DNA of 59,317 nt from Archaeoglobaceae archaeon. GTDB taxonomy: Archaea > Halobacteriota > Archaeoglobi > Archaeoglobales > Archaeoglobaceae. Below, in pieces: positions 8,730-16,618 of the stretch. Every line of letters starts with the position of its first letter. Within the stretch, counting starts at the first letter, position 1. Location: contig JANXDX010000006.1 in assembly GCA_025058735.1 (NCBI GenBank), forward strand, positions 1-59,317, given 5' to 3'. The notes beneath the pieces are model-generated. The model was not told where the DNA came from and made no database searches. It saw nothing but the letters and a program-made list of their open reading frames with translations. The translations under genes and the position numbers were made by a program.

Positions 8730-9207
8730 TTACGGTCTTTACGTAGTTACTTCTGTAAAAGATGGAGCTTTCGCAGGACAAATAGCAAATACAGTTTTTC
8801 AGGTAACTTCTGAGCCACCAAAAATAGCTGCATGTTTAAACAAAAAGAACACTACTCATGAATATGTTAAAAATTCAAAGGTTTTTAGTGTAAGCGTTCT
8901 TGAAAAAGATACACCTCTACAGTTCATAGGAATATTTGGTTTCAGAAGTAGTAGAGATTTTAACAAATTTAAAGATGTAAACTTTAAGATTGGGAAAACT
9001 GGAACCCCAATAGTTTTAGACTATTCTGTAGCTTTTTTTGAGGCAGAAGTTGAAAAAGAGCTCGACGTTGGAACTCATACGATCTTCGTAGGAAAAGTTA
9101 TAGACGCTGAAATTTTAAAAGAAGCTGAAGTAATGACGTATGCTTACTACCACTTGGTGAAAAGAGGGAAAACACCTAAAACTGCGACGGTTTACCTTGA
9201 AAAATAA
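8701..9207 (+). CDS. Flavin-dependent ferric reductase (FeR-like, flavin reductase family)
   Basis: 168 aa with the FMN-binding split-barrel fold of the flavin reductase family. Its start LEALYKISYGLYVVTS, the C-L-N-K-K-N-T-T-H segment and the C-terminal K-T-P-K-T-A-T-V-Y closely resemble the NAD(P)H-dependent ferric reductase of A. fulgidus as I remember it. It reduces Fe(III) chelates through bound flavin. The start codon lies inside the ferritin gene (29-bp overlap), so release of stored iron is a likely job. Alternative: a general flavin reductase. Confidence 0.85.
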   Translation: MKLEALYKISYGLYVVTSVKDGAFAGQIANTVFQVTSEPPKIAACLNKKNTTHEYVKNSKVFSVSVLEKDTPLQFIGIFGFRSSRDFNKFKDVNFKIGKTGTPIVLDYSVAFFEAEVEKELDVGTHTIFVGKVIDAEILKEAEVMTYAYYHLVKRGKTPKTATVYLEK

Positions 9208-9260
9208 CTTTCAACTTTTATTTTTAGATTATTTTATAATAATAATTATTTTTATAAAAA

Positions 9261-10481
9261 CTATTTTCTCAACTTCTCCTTCAACTTCTGGTAGAGGAGA
9301 GGTAAAAACAAACCAACGTCAGTTACTATCCCTACAGCTTGATGAGTTCCCCTATCCATAAGTTTAGTTACTACTGCAGGATTTATGTCAACGCATATCG
9401 TTTTTACACTTGATGGTAACAAGTTTCCAACTGCAATGCTGTGGAGCATGGTAGCTAACATTAGAACCATCTCTACTCCCCTTAAAGCATCTTTCATTAC
9501 TTTTTTAGCTTCCATGACATCTGTTATAACTTCAGGTAATGGTCCATCATCTCTTATCGAACCGGCAAGAACGAAGGGAACACCTTTCTTTACACATTCG
9601 TACATTATGCCTTCTTTCAAAATACCTTTTTCAACTGCAGCTTTTATACCTCCAGCTGCTACAATTTTACTTATAGTGTAGAGATGATGTCTATTCCCTC
9701 CTGGCATTGGACGCCCGGTCTTTACGTCCATTCCTAAAGAAGTTCCAAAGAGGGCCATTTCTATGTCGTGGACAGCAAGAGCGTTTCCAGATAGGAGTAC
9801 ATCTATGTAACCATCTCTTATCATAGCTGCGAGAGCATCTCTCGCAGCAGTGTGGTTTACGGCAGGTCCTGCTACTACAGCGATCTTTCCTCCCCTACTC
9901 TTTATCTCCACAATATCTTCAGCTATATCTTCAAGTATCTTTTCGTTTGGTCTTTCAGAAGATACTTTTCCGCCCATGAACTCGAAGTAAGTAGACTTTC
10001 TAGGTCTTTCTGGCGGAATAACTTTTACTCCTTTTTCACCAACAACTACTAGATCTCCTTTCTTTACTTCATCTATCGCTACACAGAAAGCTTTTCCATC
10101 TCTAATAACTATTACTCTATCCATCGACACATCTTCAACTTTCAACCATTCACCCCTGTATCGAACAAAAGTTGGATGGTTGGTTGTTACGTAGAAGTTT
10201 TCTGGTAAAACTTTATCTGCTGGAGCTTCGGCTAAAGTAATATTTTCAACATCTGGCATCTTTGCACCAAGTTTGTGCAGTTCTTTGAGCAACTCCTCTA
10301 AATGTTTTTCATCTCTACCGATCACTAAAAGCTTCGCATAACTTGTATCGTGTTTTCTTCTTCCAATTTTGAATTCGATTATTTCGAAATCACCTTCCAG
10401 ATCTAAAATCGTATCCAAAACCTTTGGAAGGATCATGGAATCTATCAAATGTCCTTCAAATTCAACTTCTTGCGATATCAA
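9261..10481 (-). CDS. LOR/SDH-type protein (TIGR00300), archaeal ornithine cyclodeaminase-like
   Basis: 406 aa. The N-terminal ~100 residues form the 'LOR/SDH conserved region' domain. The C-terminal ~270 residues hold a Rossmann-type NAD-binding region (G-G-K-I-A-V-V-A-G-P-A-V and I-C-V-D-I-N-P-A-V). Archaeal members have been linked to ornithine cyclodeaminase activity (ornithine to proline plus ammonia). It is the last gene of an operon starting with acetylglutamate kinase and overlaps the preceding gene by 4 bp, which supports an ornithine/arginine role. The exact reaction remains inferred. Confidence 0.75.
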   Translation of the reverse strand: MISQEVEFEGHLIDSMILPKVLDTILDLEGDFEIIEFKIGRRKHDTSYAKLLVIGRDEKHLEELLKELHKLGAKMPDVENITLAEAPADKVLPENFYVTTNHPTFVRYRGEWLKVEDVSMDRVIVIRDGKAFCVAIDEVKKGDLVVVGEKGVKVIPPERPRKSTYFEFMGGKVSSERPNEKILEDIAEDIVEIKSRGGKIAVVAGPAVNHTAARDALAAMIRDGYIDVLLSGNALAVHDIEMALFGTSLGMDVKTGRPMPGGNRHHLYTISKIVAAGGIKAAVEKGILKEGIMYECVKKGVPFVLAGSIRDDGPLPEVITDVMEAKKVMKDALRGVEMVLMLATMLHSIAVGNLLPSSVKTICVDINPAVVTKLMDRGTHQAVGIVTDVGLFLPLLYQKLKEKLRK

Positions 10482-11233
10482 GTTATCACCTCTTTCAGAT
10501 ATTCAAAAGTTTCTATTATTGCTCTCTCGTCTCTAGTCTCTATGGTTAAAAACTTATCGTAGTTTTTTATTGGAAACTTTCTTAGATCAACTTTGCCTTT
10601 TCCTAAGGCTAGATGTTCGTCCAACTTTCCGTTGTTGTCGTGTACGTGTATGTTTACTACATCGTCGAAGTGATCCATGAAAAACGGATCCTCCTGTATG
10701 TTGTAGTGACCGATGTCCAAAGTTAACTTGAGTTCAGTTTCTTCCATAACAAGTTCAAGAGCTTTCCTTACTTTTCCCTCTATTAGTATAGTATTTTCAA
10801 GTGCAAGCTGAACATTCACATCTTTAAGGAAAGGTAGGAGTTCTTTTAAGATTACTCTTTCATTGTGCTCTTCATAAAAATCTTTCATGAAATAGAATTT
10901 TCCATTGTTTACAAAGGTAGCATTCCATCCCAAGTGAAAAGTTACAACTTCTACGTAGCACTTTTCAGCTAAAAAGCAAACTTCTGATAATTCTTTGTAA
11001 CTAGCTCTTCTCATGTTTTCGCTCAACGATATGAAGTTTGTACTAGTAGATGGAGCATGTATGAGAAGGTCTAGATCGTAACTCCACATCATCTCTAGAA
11101 TTTCAGTGTAGTCTAAAAATCTGTAGTAAGGATGATCTATAAGAATTTCTAAGTGATCAAATCCGTTCTTTGCTGCAAATTCAAAAGCTTCCTCAGGTTT
11201 GTGTTTAACATCTGGTTGTATTCCGATTTTCAT
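10478..11233 (-). CDS. Sugar-phosphate isomerase/epimerase-like TIM barrel (AP endonuclease 2 family)
   Basis: 251 aa. The pattern K-I-G-I-Q at the start, repeated beta-alpha units, L-A-L-E-N-T in the middle, then T-L-D-I-G-H-Y-N and N-I-H-V-H-D-N-N-G are the metal-binding strands of xylose-isomerase-like TIM barrels (E at ~146, H at ~176, H at ~212). Substrate unknown. It sits between argB and the ornithine cyclodeaminase-like gene with 4-bp overlaps on both sides, which fixes it in that operon without explaining it. Confidence 0.7.
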   Translation of the reverse strand: MKIGIQPDVKHKPEEAFEFAAKNGFDHLEILIDHPYYRFLDYTEILEMMWSYDLDLLIHAPSTSTNFISLSENMRRASYKELSEVCFLAEKCYVEVVTFHLGWNATFVNNGKFYFMKDFYEEHNERVILKELLPFLKDVNVQLALENTILIEGKVRKALELVMEETELKLTLDIGHYNIQEDPFFMDHFDDVVNIHVHDNNGKLDEHLALGKGKVDLRKFPIKNYDKFLTIETRDERAIIETFEYLKEVIT

Positions 11234-12090
11234 GGTTCCACAATCGTTCCTATTCCATCTTTTGTGAAAAGTTCTAAAAATAAAGCATTTTTCCTCGAAT
11301 CTATTATGTGTGCTTTTTCAACCCCTCCTTTCAAAGCCCTCATAACTGCTTCAAGTTTTGGCTTCATACCACCAGAAACGTTCTTCAAAAACTCTTCAAG
11401 TTCACTCAGTTTGATTTTCCTTAAAAGTGTTGATGGATCTTTCAGATCTCTAAACAATCCTGGAACATCGGTCATCATTACCAACCTTTTAGCCTTCAAA
11501 GCTGCAGCTACATCTCCAGCAGCTATGTCTGCATTTAAGTTGTAAACGTTTCCCTTTAAGTCAGCTGAAACTGGAGATATTACTGGAACAAAATTGTTTT
11601 CAAGCAATATTTCTAGGATCTCTGGATTTACTAATTCTGTCTCCCCAACAAATCCTAGATCTACTAGAATCTCTTCTTTTCCCTTTTTTATTTTCATCTC
11701 TTTTTTCTTTGCAATCAGTAGTAAACCATCTTTTCCGCTGAGTCCAACTGCTCTTCCTCCGTACTTTATAAATTTTGTAACGATCTTTGAGTTTATCTTA
11801 CCATCTAAAACCATCTCTACAATTTCCATAGTAGTCTCATCTGTTACTCTAAATCCTTCAACAAATTTTGGTTTTATTCCGAGCTTTTCCATCTTCTCAT
11901 CTATTTCTGGCCCTCCACCGTGTACAACTATTGGCTTTACTCCAATGTTGCTGAGAAGTATTATGTCTTTGACGATCTCCTCCAACGCAGATTCACTGTC
12001 CATCGCATGACCACCTATTTTTATTACGATCTTTGCTCCTTGAAACTCTTTCACATAGTGTAGAGTTTCGATCAGCGATTCTACGTTCAT
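11230..12090 (-). CDS. argB: Acetylglutamate kinase
   Basis: 286 aa amino-acid kinase that phosphorylates N-acetyl-L-glutamate in arginine biosynthesis. Visible motifs: K-I-G-G-H-A near residue 24 (phosphate binding), V-V-H-G-G-G-P (~56-62), E-G-F-R-V-T-D (~78-84), G-L-S-G-K-D-G, and the N-A-D-I-A-A-G-D segment near 190. First gene of the argB-TIM barrel-cyclodeaminase operon, with 4-bp overlap to the next. Divergently transcribed from dsrC across ~90 bp. Confidence 0.93.
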   Translation of the reverse strand: MNVESLIETLHYVKEFQGAKIVIKIGGHAMDSESALEEIVKDIILLSNIGVKPIVVHGGGPEIDEKMEKLGIKPKFVEGFRVTDETTMEIVEMVLDGKINSKIVTKFIKYGGRAVGLSGKDGLLLIAKKKEMKIKKGKEEILVDLGFVGETELVNPEILEILLENNFVPVISPVSADLKGNVYNLNADIAAGDVAAALKAKRLVMMTDVPGLFRDLKDPSTLLRKIKLSELEEFLKNVSGGMKPKLEAVMRALKGGVEKAHIIDSRKNALFLELFTKDGIGTIVEP

Positions 12091-12130
12091 ATCTCTACAT
12101 CACCTCCGGTAGATAAGTTTAACAGAAAAC

Positions 12131-12175
12131 GCAAGTTATTTATTTGAACGTAGAAGATTGATAGATTAGGAGGTG
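12131..12175 (+). promoter_or_regulatory. Promoter and Shine-Dalgarno of dsrC
   Basis: A BRE-like CGCAAG (about 12130-12135) precedes the TATA element TTATTTATT (about 12137-12145). The expected start is near 12167, right before a strong GGAGGTG ribosome site at 12169-12175, so the leader is very short. Confidence 0.55.
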
Positions 12176-12180
12176 GACAG

Positions 12181-12528
12181 ATGCCAGAGTTGGAAGTGAA
12201 GGGTAAAAAACTTAAGCTTGATGAAGACGGTTTTTTACAAGATTGGGAACAATGGGATGAAGACGTTGCAAAAGCTTTAGCTGCAGATACACGTTTTAGT
12301 CCACAACCTATAACTCTTACTGAAGATCATTGGAAGATAATAAAGTATCTGAGGGATTATTTCTTGAAGTACGGTGTAGCTCCACCTATTAGAATGTTGG
12401 TAAAAGAATGTAAAAAATTAGTGAAGCCGGATTGTGATCTGCAGTATATTTATAAACTCTTTCCACAAGGACCAGTTAAAGATGCTTGTAGAATAGCTGG
12501 CTTACCAAAGCCAACTGGCTGTGTCTAA
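12181..12528 (+). CDS. dsrC: DsrC sulfur-carrier protein of dissimilatory sulfite reduction
   Basis: 115 aa. The start PELEVKGKKLKLDEDGFL and W-E-Q-W-D-E-D-V-A-K-A-L-A are characteristic. The flexible C-terminal arm carries both functional cysteines, C103 and C114 (penultimate), separated by ten residues. That distinguishes true DsrC from TusE-like relatives with one cysteine. DsrC takes sulfite-derived sulfur from DsrAB as a trisulfide and passes it to the membrane DsrMK complex. It is monocistronic here and dsrAB are not in the window. It is the best single indicator that the organism respires sulfate or sulfite. Confidence 0.95.
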   Translation: MPELEVKGKKLKLDEDGFLQDWEQWDEDVAKALAADTRFSPQPITLTEDHWKIIKYLRDYFLKYGVAPPIRMLVKECKKLVKPDCDLQYIYKLFPQGPVKDACRIAGLPKPTGCV

Positions 12529-12744
12529 TTTTTAAATTTTTATTTAATATTAAATTTTTGTTAATTTATAATCGATCGTAGAAATTTTTACCGGTTTTTT
12601 GTTAAGCTCTTCAAAAGTCTTCGTAATTGAAAATTAACTAACTACTTCAACTTTGTTTTAAAATTCTTTTCATTTTACTTCTCTCGAATTACAACTTCAA
12701 AAATTTCTCAAAAAGTTTAAATTTCTGATAAACAAACTAATTTT

Positions 12745-13002
12745 ATGGACGACTTCGAGTTCAATGATGATGAGATAGAGATCGAAGGAGGAGATGAGAT
12801 AAAGTTGGCTGAAATATACAAAGTCGCCAACAAGCTTATAAAATTACTTGAAGAAATTAAAAGTTTTGAACTTAGAGAAGCTGTAGCTCTCATGCTGATA
12901 AAGGAATTAATAGGTGATGACAAAATTTTACTTGGAATTGCAACAAAGATGCTTCAAGATCTAAGCTATGGGTTTGAGGAGGATGAAAGCTATGTAAGTT
13001 GA
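12745..13002 (+). CDS. Small acidic helical protein, unknown function
   Basis: 85 aa. A very acidic N-terminus (about residues 2-18, mostly D/E) precedes an amphipathic helical region with repeated Leu/Ile-Lys pattern (K-L-I-K-L-L-E-E-I) and an acidic tail. No Cys or His and no known motif. The upstream 215 bp after dsrC is AT-rich and noncoding. Protein-like composition and frame length support a real gene. I cannot assign a family. Confidence 0.6.
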   Translation: MDDFEFNDDEIEIEGGDEIKLAEIYKVANKLIKLLEEIKSFELREAVALMLIKELIGDDKILLGIATKMLQDLSYGFEEDESYVS

Positions 13003-13047
13003 CCTCAGAAATCGGCAAATTCATCATTTTTCAGAGCTGTTAATTCA

Positions 13048-14016
13048 TCATCGGCGATCTAAGTTTGTCACCAAAACTTTTAACCTTTTCTTCAAGTGCA
13101 AGTTCAGTACTATCGTGCCAGCTAGTATGTTCGAATGGTAAGTAACAACTCTCCAAGTGGCTACCAAGATCCCGAGCAATTCACTACTTACAAACTTTGA
13201 ATAAAGGTAAGCCATGCTAAATTCAGCCAATCCACTACTTCCTGGAGTTAGAGGGATGAGAGAAATTACTACTATGATCAGCTGAGCAGTGTAGGAGTAG
13301 AGTAGGAAATGGTCACTTCCTAAAGATAGGAGGATGAAAGATGGAATTGTAAAGCCAAAACTCCACATAAATGCAGTTATAAATAAAAAGAATGCTAAAT
13401 CTTTCTTTTTTTCTTTTAATTTTAAAGCTGCTTGACGAAAGTTGATAAGTTCCATAATAATTTTATCTTTCTTTTTTCTAAAAATTTTTGCAATCCAGAT
13501 CATGTTCCTATCGTCTTTAAAAATTAAATAAAGTATAAATATAAAAATTATTAAAGAAATTAAGAACACTGCAGCAACTCTCAAACCAAAAATACCATAA
13601 CCTGTAAGGAGGACAAAAAATGGTAAAGCAGTTGCAAAAAAAACAGCATCTAAAAACCTCTCGACAAGTACTATGAAAGCAGACTCTCCTGCAGAAACTC
13701 CACGGTCGTTGAGCATCTTAGCTCTTACAGGTTCCCCACCTGCTGAAGATGGAGTAATAGCAGCGGTAAGCATTCCTACCATTGTTACTTCTAGGGTGTA
13801 GAAGAAGGGAACTTTGTACCCTAAACTTCTTGCTATCGTTTTCAACCTGAAAGCCCACAAGATCCAGAAGAGTACTTGCATCAAAAAAGCTAGTAAGATG
13901 TAGAACGGATCAGCGTTCTTTATAGCTTGCCAAGTTAGTTCAGTTGTAGTAGCTTTAAGTATTAAGATAGTTGCTAAAGCACTTATTACCAGAGCTAATA
14001 TCAATTTCTTGTTCAT
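13048..14016 (-). CDS. AglD/MprF-type flippase-like membrane protein (UPF0104)
   Basis: 322 aa with about eight membrane segments. The motifs A-F-R-L-K and T-P-S-S-A-G-G-E-P-V-R-A near residue 90, and P-L-T-P-G-S-S-G-L-A-E near 255, are signatures of the lysylphosphatidylglycerol synthase transmembrane/UPF0104 family. Members are thought to move lipid-linked substrates or act in cell-envelope lipid modification. Last gene of a five-gene operon; its ATG overlaps the preceding XRE/CBS gene by 4 bp, so that regulator may control it. Confidence 0.75.
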   Translation of the reverse strand: MNKKLILALVISALATILILKATTTELTWQAIKNADPFYILLAFLMQVLFWILWAFRLKTIARSLGYKVPFFYTLEVTMVGMLTAAITPSSAGGEPVRAKMLNDRGVSAGESAFIVLVERFLDAVFFATALPFFVLLTGYGIFGLRVAAVFLISLIIFIFILYLIFKDDRNMIWIAKIFRKKKDKIIMELINFRQAALKLKEKKKDLAFFLFITAFMWSFGFTIPSFILLSLGSDHFLLYSYTAQLIIVVISLIPLTPGSSGLAEFSMAYLYSKFVSSELLGILVATWRVVTYHSNILAGTIVLNLHLKKRLKVLVTNLDRR

Positions 14017-14561
14017 CTCTCCTCTTCTGTTAAGACTTTCATAACATCGTGCTTCGTAATTATCCCAACTATCTCACTATCTTTTTTGACAAGAACAGCT
14101 GGAAATTCAAGAAGTAATTTTATTATTGTATTTAAAGGTGTCTTCTCACCCACGCATGGAAAAGGTTGCTCCATAACATCTTTCACTTTAAAATCTATCT
14201 TCCCTTCGAAGATCTTTTTTATTATCTTGTTTTCAGTTATGCTTCCAACGATTTTTCCCTCTTGTATTACAGGCATCTGAGAAATTCCATGTTCAAGCAT
14301 AACTTTGACAACATCTCTCACAACATCTTCCGGAGAAGCACATATAACAGGACTTTTCATTATAGCCGAAGCACACTTCTTTCCTTCAAGTCCATTCAAA
14401 ACTTCTTGTATTTTTTTTACAAGGGAAAGTTTTGGATCAAATTTTCCACATTCGAGCTTTGCAATCAAGGATTGACTTACTCCTACAAGTTTAGCTAACT
14501 TCTTTTGACTTACTCCGATCTTCTTCCTTCTAAGCTTTATCTCTTCGATCTCTGGGTACAT
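14013..14561 (-). CDS. XRE-type helix-turn-helix regulator with two CBS domains
   Basis: 182 aa. Residues ~6-58 are an XRE helix-turn-helix (I-G-V-S-Q-K-K-L-A-K-L-V-G-V-S-Q-S). Residues ~63-118 and ~125-180 are paired CBS motifs (A-S-P-E-D-V-V-R-D-V-V-K-V-M-L-E-H-G-I; V-G-I-I-T-K-H-D-V-M-K-V-L). CBS pairs bind adenine nucleotides, so DNA binding probably responds to energy state or a related metabolite. The start overlaps the TFS stop by one base (TGATG) and the stop overlaps the flippase start by four. Confidence 0.85.
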   Translation of the reverse strand: MYPEIEEIKLRRKKIGVSQKKLAKLVGVSQSLIAKLECGKFDPKLSLVKKIQEVLNGLEGKKCASAIMKSPVICASPEDVVRDVVKVMLEHGISQMPVIQEGKIVGSITENKIIKKIFEGKIDFKVKDVMEQPFPCVGEKTPLNTIIKLLLEFPAVLVKKDSEIVGIITKHDVMKVLTEEER

Positions 14562-14869
14562 CAGCTATATTCCCTCCAAGTTTTTCCACATTTCGTACAT
14601 CTGAAAAACCTAACTTCCGGCTCATCTGCAGCTCTTAGCTGTCTTAGCCACCAGTATGCTTCGTTGTTTCCACACTCTGGACAAACTGCTCTTGTTGTTG
14701 GTAAAACTATTATGTTGACCTCCTCTATTATCGGGATCTCTTCCTTTTTTCTTTTTTCTTTTATCACTATTGAGTAATTCTCAGCCTCTTTCTCATACCC
14801 GCACTTTTTGCAAAAAGCCCTCTTCCCAGAATAAAAAAGTATACTTCTACACTTTGGACAAAATTCCAA
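14561..14869 (-). CDS. tfs: Transcript-cleavage factor TFS (TFIIS/RpoM-like)
   Basis: 102 aa. Two zinc ribbons: C4/C7/C20/C23 at the N-terminus and C63/C66/C91/C94 at the C-terminus. The acidic dipeptide D82-E83 in the C-terminal ribbon is the catalytic element that stimulates RNA cleavage in the polymerase active site. The start was chosen because M-E-F-C-P-K-C is the invariant TFS N-terminus, even though it overlaps the Nudix gene by 23 bp. Confidence 0.92.
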   Translation of the reverse strand: MEFCPKCRSILFYSGKRAFCKKCGYEKEAENYSIVIKEKRKKEEIPIIEEVNIIVLPTTRAVCPECGNNEAYWWLRQLRAADEPEVRFFRCTKCGKTWREYS

Positions 14870-15260
14870 TTAAATACACCTCCGCATCTTTTACCATCTT
14901 TTCATGATCGAAGGCAAGCTTTGGAAGAGAATTTATAGAAAACAGAGCAACCTCCTTTGCATCACTTCCAGCTCTAAGTTCTCCCCCCTTTGGAATGACT
15001 ATGAAGCAAATAGAAACAAAATGTCCTCTAGGATCTCTATTCGGATCGGAGTAAACGCCAACTAACTTGTAAACTTCTCCCTTCAACCCTACTTCTTCCT
15101 CAACTTCTCTTAGCACAGCATCCTCAACTCTTTCTCCGTACTCAACTATTCCTCCAGGTAGAGCGTAATAGCCTTTAAAAGGTTCATTCAACCTCTTCAC
15201 AAGAACGATCTTACCTTGATATGGGATTACAGCATCTACTGTAAGTGTAATGCACTTCAT
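14847..15260 (-). CDS. Nudix hydrolase
   Basis: 137 aa from the preferred ATG at 15260, which overlaps the upstream PHP stop as ATGA (15257-15260). A longer start at 15314 would run deep into the PHP gene and add a non-conserved leader. The Nudix box G-x5-E-x7-R-E-V-E-E-E-V-G is complete at residues ~36-58. Archaeal enzymes of this size often hydrolyse ADP-ribose or oxidised nucleotides; the substrate is not determinable. It overlaps the TFS gene by 23 bp. Confidence 0.85.
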   Translation of the reverse strand: MKCITLTVDAVIPYQGKIVLVKRLNEPFKGYYALPGGIVEYGERVEDAVLREVEEEVGLKGEVYKLVGVYSDPNRDPRGHFVSICFIVIPKGGELRAGSDAKEVALFSINSLPKLAFDHEKMVKDAEVYLIGILSKV

Positions 15261-15892
15261 GGGATAAACATCTTGCTTTGCTTCATATATCTTTTTGCTT
15301 TTTCCAGAGACCAACCAACTTTTCCAACCTCTAGAAAACTGTGCGCATCACTTCCTATTGAGTACCTTATTTTAAAGCTGTCGGCCATTATTAGGAAGTT
15401 CTCATCTGGGCATTTGTGTCTTGAATTTATTTCTACAGCAACATCTTTTTCTCTCATCAACTCCAAAAGTTTCAGATCGAGCTCTTCTATCTTTTCATTA
15501 AAACAGAAAAAATCTGAAAATAGATGACCAAGAACTTGAAATTCGCAGTTTTCTAAACATTTTAGAACTCTAGTGTAGAAATCTAGAGATGATATACATT
15601 CGTGGACTGAAGCTACTACGAAATCGAACTCAAATTTTGGCAAGAGGATCTTTCCATCTACATCTATACTGCACTCGATTCCACTGTATATTTTTAGATC
15701 AAATGTAGATGCTGCAGCATCAATTTCTTTAAGTCTCATAGCTGCTTTTTTCTCATTCAATCCTCTGCTGTATTCTATGCTGTGGTCTACTATTGCTAAA
15801 CTTTTTATGTTCAAAGCTTTAGCTCTCTTTGCAATCTCGTATACACTGCTCTCACCATCTGAGTAGTTGGAATGGATGTGTAGGTCAATCAC
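15257..15892 (-). CDS. PHP-domain metal-dependent phosphoesterase
   Basis: 211 aa starting at a GTG. The H-x-H motif D-L-H-I-H-S-N-Y-S-D-G near the N-terminus, I-V-D-H-S at ~34-38, a Glu in G-I-E-C-S (~72), a V-A-S-V-H (~90) and I-G-S-D-A-H near the C-terminus supply the usual metal ligands. It resembles histidinol-phosphatase-like or RNase P p30-like PHP proteins. The H-x-H-S-x-x-S-D-G start fits small-molecule phosphoesterases better. The GTG start overlaps the TGA of an upstream TrmB pseudogene, a relic of coupling. Confidence 0.75.
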   Translation of the reverse strand: MIDLHIHSNYSDGESSVYEIAKRAKALNIKSLAIVDHSIEYSRGLNEKKAAMRLKEIDAAASTFDLKIYSGIECSIDVDGKILLPKFEFDFVVASVHECISSLDFYTRVLKCLENCEFQVLGHLFSDFFCFNEKIEELDLKLLELMREKDVAVEINSRHKCPDENFLIMADSFKIRYSIGSDAHSFLEVGKVGWSLEKAKRYMKQSKMFIP

Positions 15893-16520
15893 TTCAAAAA
15901 GTTGATCAAAGGCTCTATAAGAGTTTTTGTGAACTCCAAAAAACCTCTGTTCTCGCTCAGTATTCCTATTTTATTTTTCTTACTTATAAATATTGTGAAG
16001 ACGCACCTTTCATCAAAGACGATCAGACCTTAACCTATGTCTTTTAGTCCAACTCAAGACATCCTTTGTTTTTGAATTCGTAGTGAGATCATCTACCTAC
16101 TTTGCATTTGATGAAACAACTAAAACTTCTTTCACAATACTTAGAGCTTTTACTCTCATCATCATAGATATTACAGCCACAACGTTCTTTGATGAACTTG
16201 CAATCTCCTTTTCTCTAAAACTGTTTCACCTCTGTAAACTCTTATATTAAGTCTATTTTATCTATGTAAATTCAAGGGATTCCTAGTTCTCCTATCAAAG
16301 TGCTTACTTTTCATTTGCAGATGAGCATTTCTCTTAAACTTTTCGAAAGATTCCATGAAGCCTTAGCAATCAAAGACTACATCGTATACAAATGTTCTCG
16401 GTACTCTACTTATTTCTGAAATTCTTTAGCAGTCAAAAGCTCGCAGTTAGCTAATGTTAAAAGGACCTTAGTTTCATAATCTGTAAAACCAAAGTTCTTA
16501 AGCGCACACACTGCGTTCAC
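15889..16520 (-). pseudogene. TrmB-family transcription regulator, frameshifted remnant
   Basis: Starting at a GTG (16520), one minus-strand frame reads LKNFGFTDYETKVLLTLA...LLTAKEF. This is the winged-helix start of TrmB regulators. The frame is then lost to stops and shifts. The last ~38 codons before 15889 are intact in another frame and include KIGILSENRGFLEFTK, the usual TrmB C-terminus. The stop TGA overlaps the PHP gene's GTG start, so the gene was once first in this operon. It has several disruptions and is very unlikely to be functional. Confidence 0.75.
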
Positions 16521-16530
16521 AGATTGAACT

Positions 16531-16618
16531 AAGTTAATAAATATATATCGTCGTTTCTTAAGCTACAACATGAAAAGTTAATAAATATATATCGTCGTTT
16601 CTTAAGCTACAACATGAA
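16531..16618 (+). repeat. Exact 44-bp tandem duplication of promoter plus start codon
   Basis: Two identical 44-bp units, 16531-16574 and 16575-16618. Each contains an A/T-rich TATA element (TTAATAAATATATAT) and ends ...ACAACATGAA, so each has its own ATG (16570 and 16614). The second ATG starts the surface-protein gene. The first gives only M-K-S-stop. There are no mismatches between the copies, so the duplication is recent or maintained. Confidence 0.95.
16578..16593 (+). promoter_or_regulatory. TATA promoter for leaderless mRNA of the COG1361-type gene (copy 2)
   Basis: The TATA element of repeat unit 2 is centred ~26 nt upstream of the ATG at 16614, so transcription should start at or within a base or two of the start codon (leaderless). 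The equivalent element in unit 1 (16534-16549) would start a transcript at the first ATG. Confidence 0.65.

Noticed and set aside
14086-14777. Plus-strand frames across the XRE/CBS and TFS genes
   Set aside because: Shadows of well-identified minus-strand genes.
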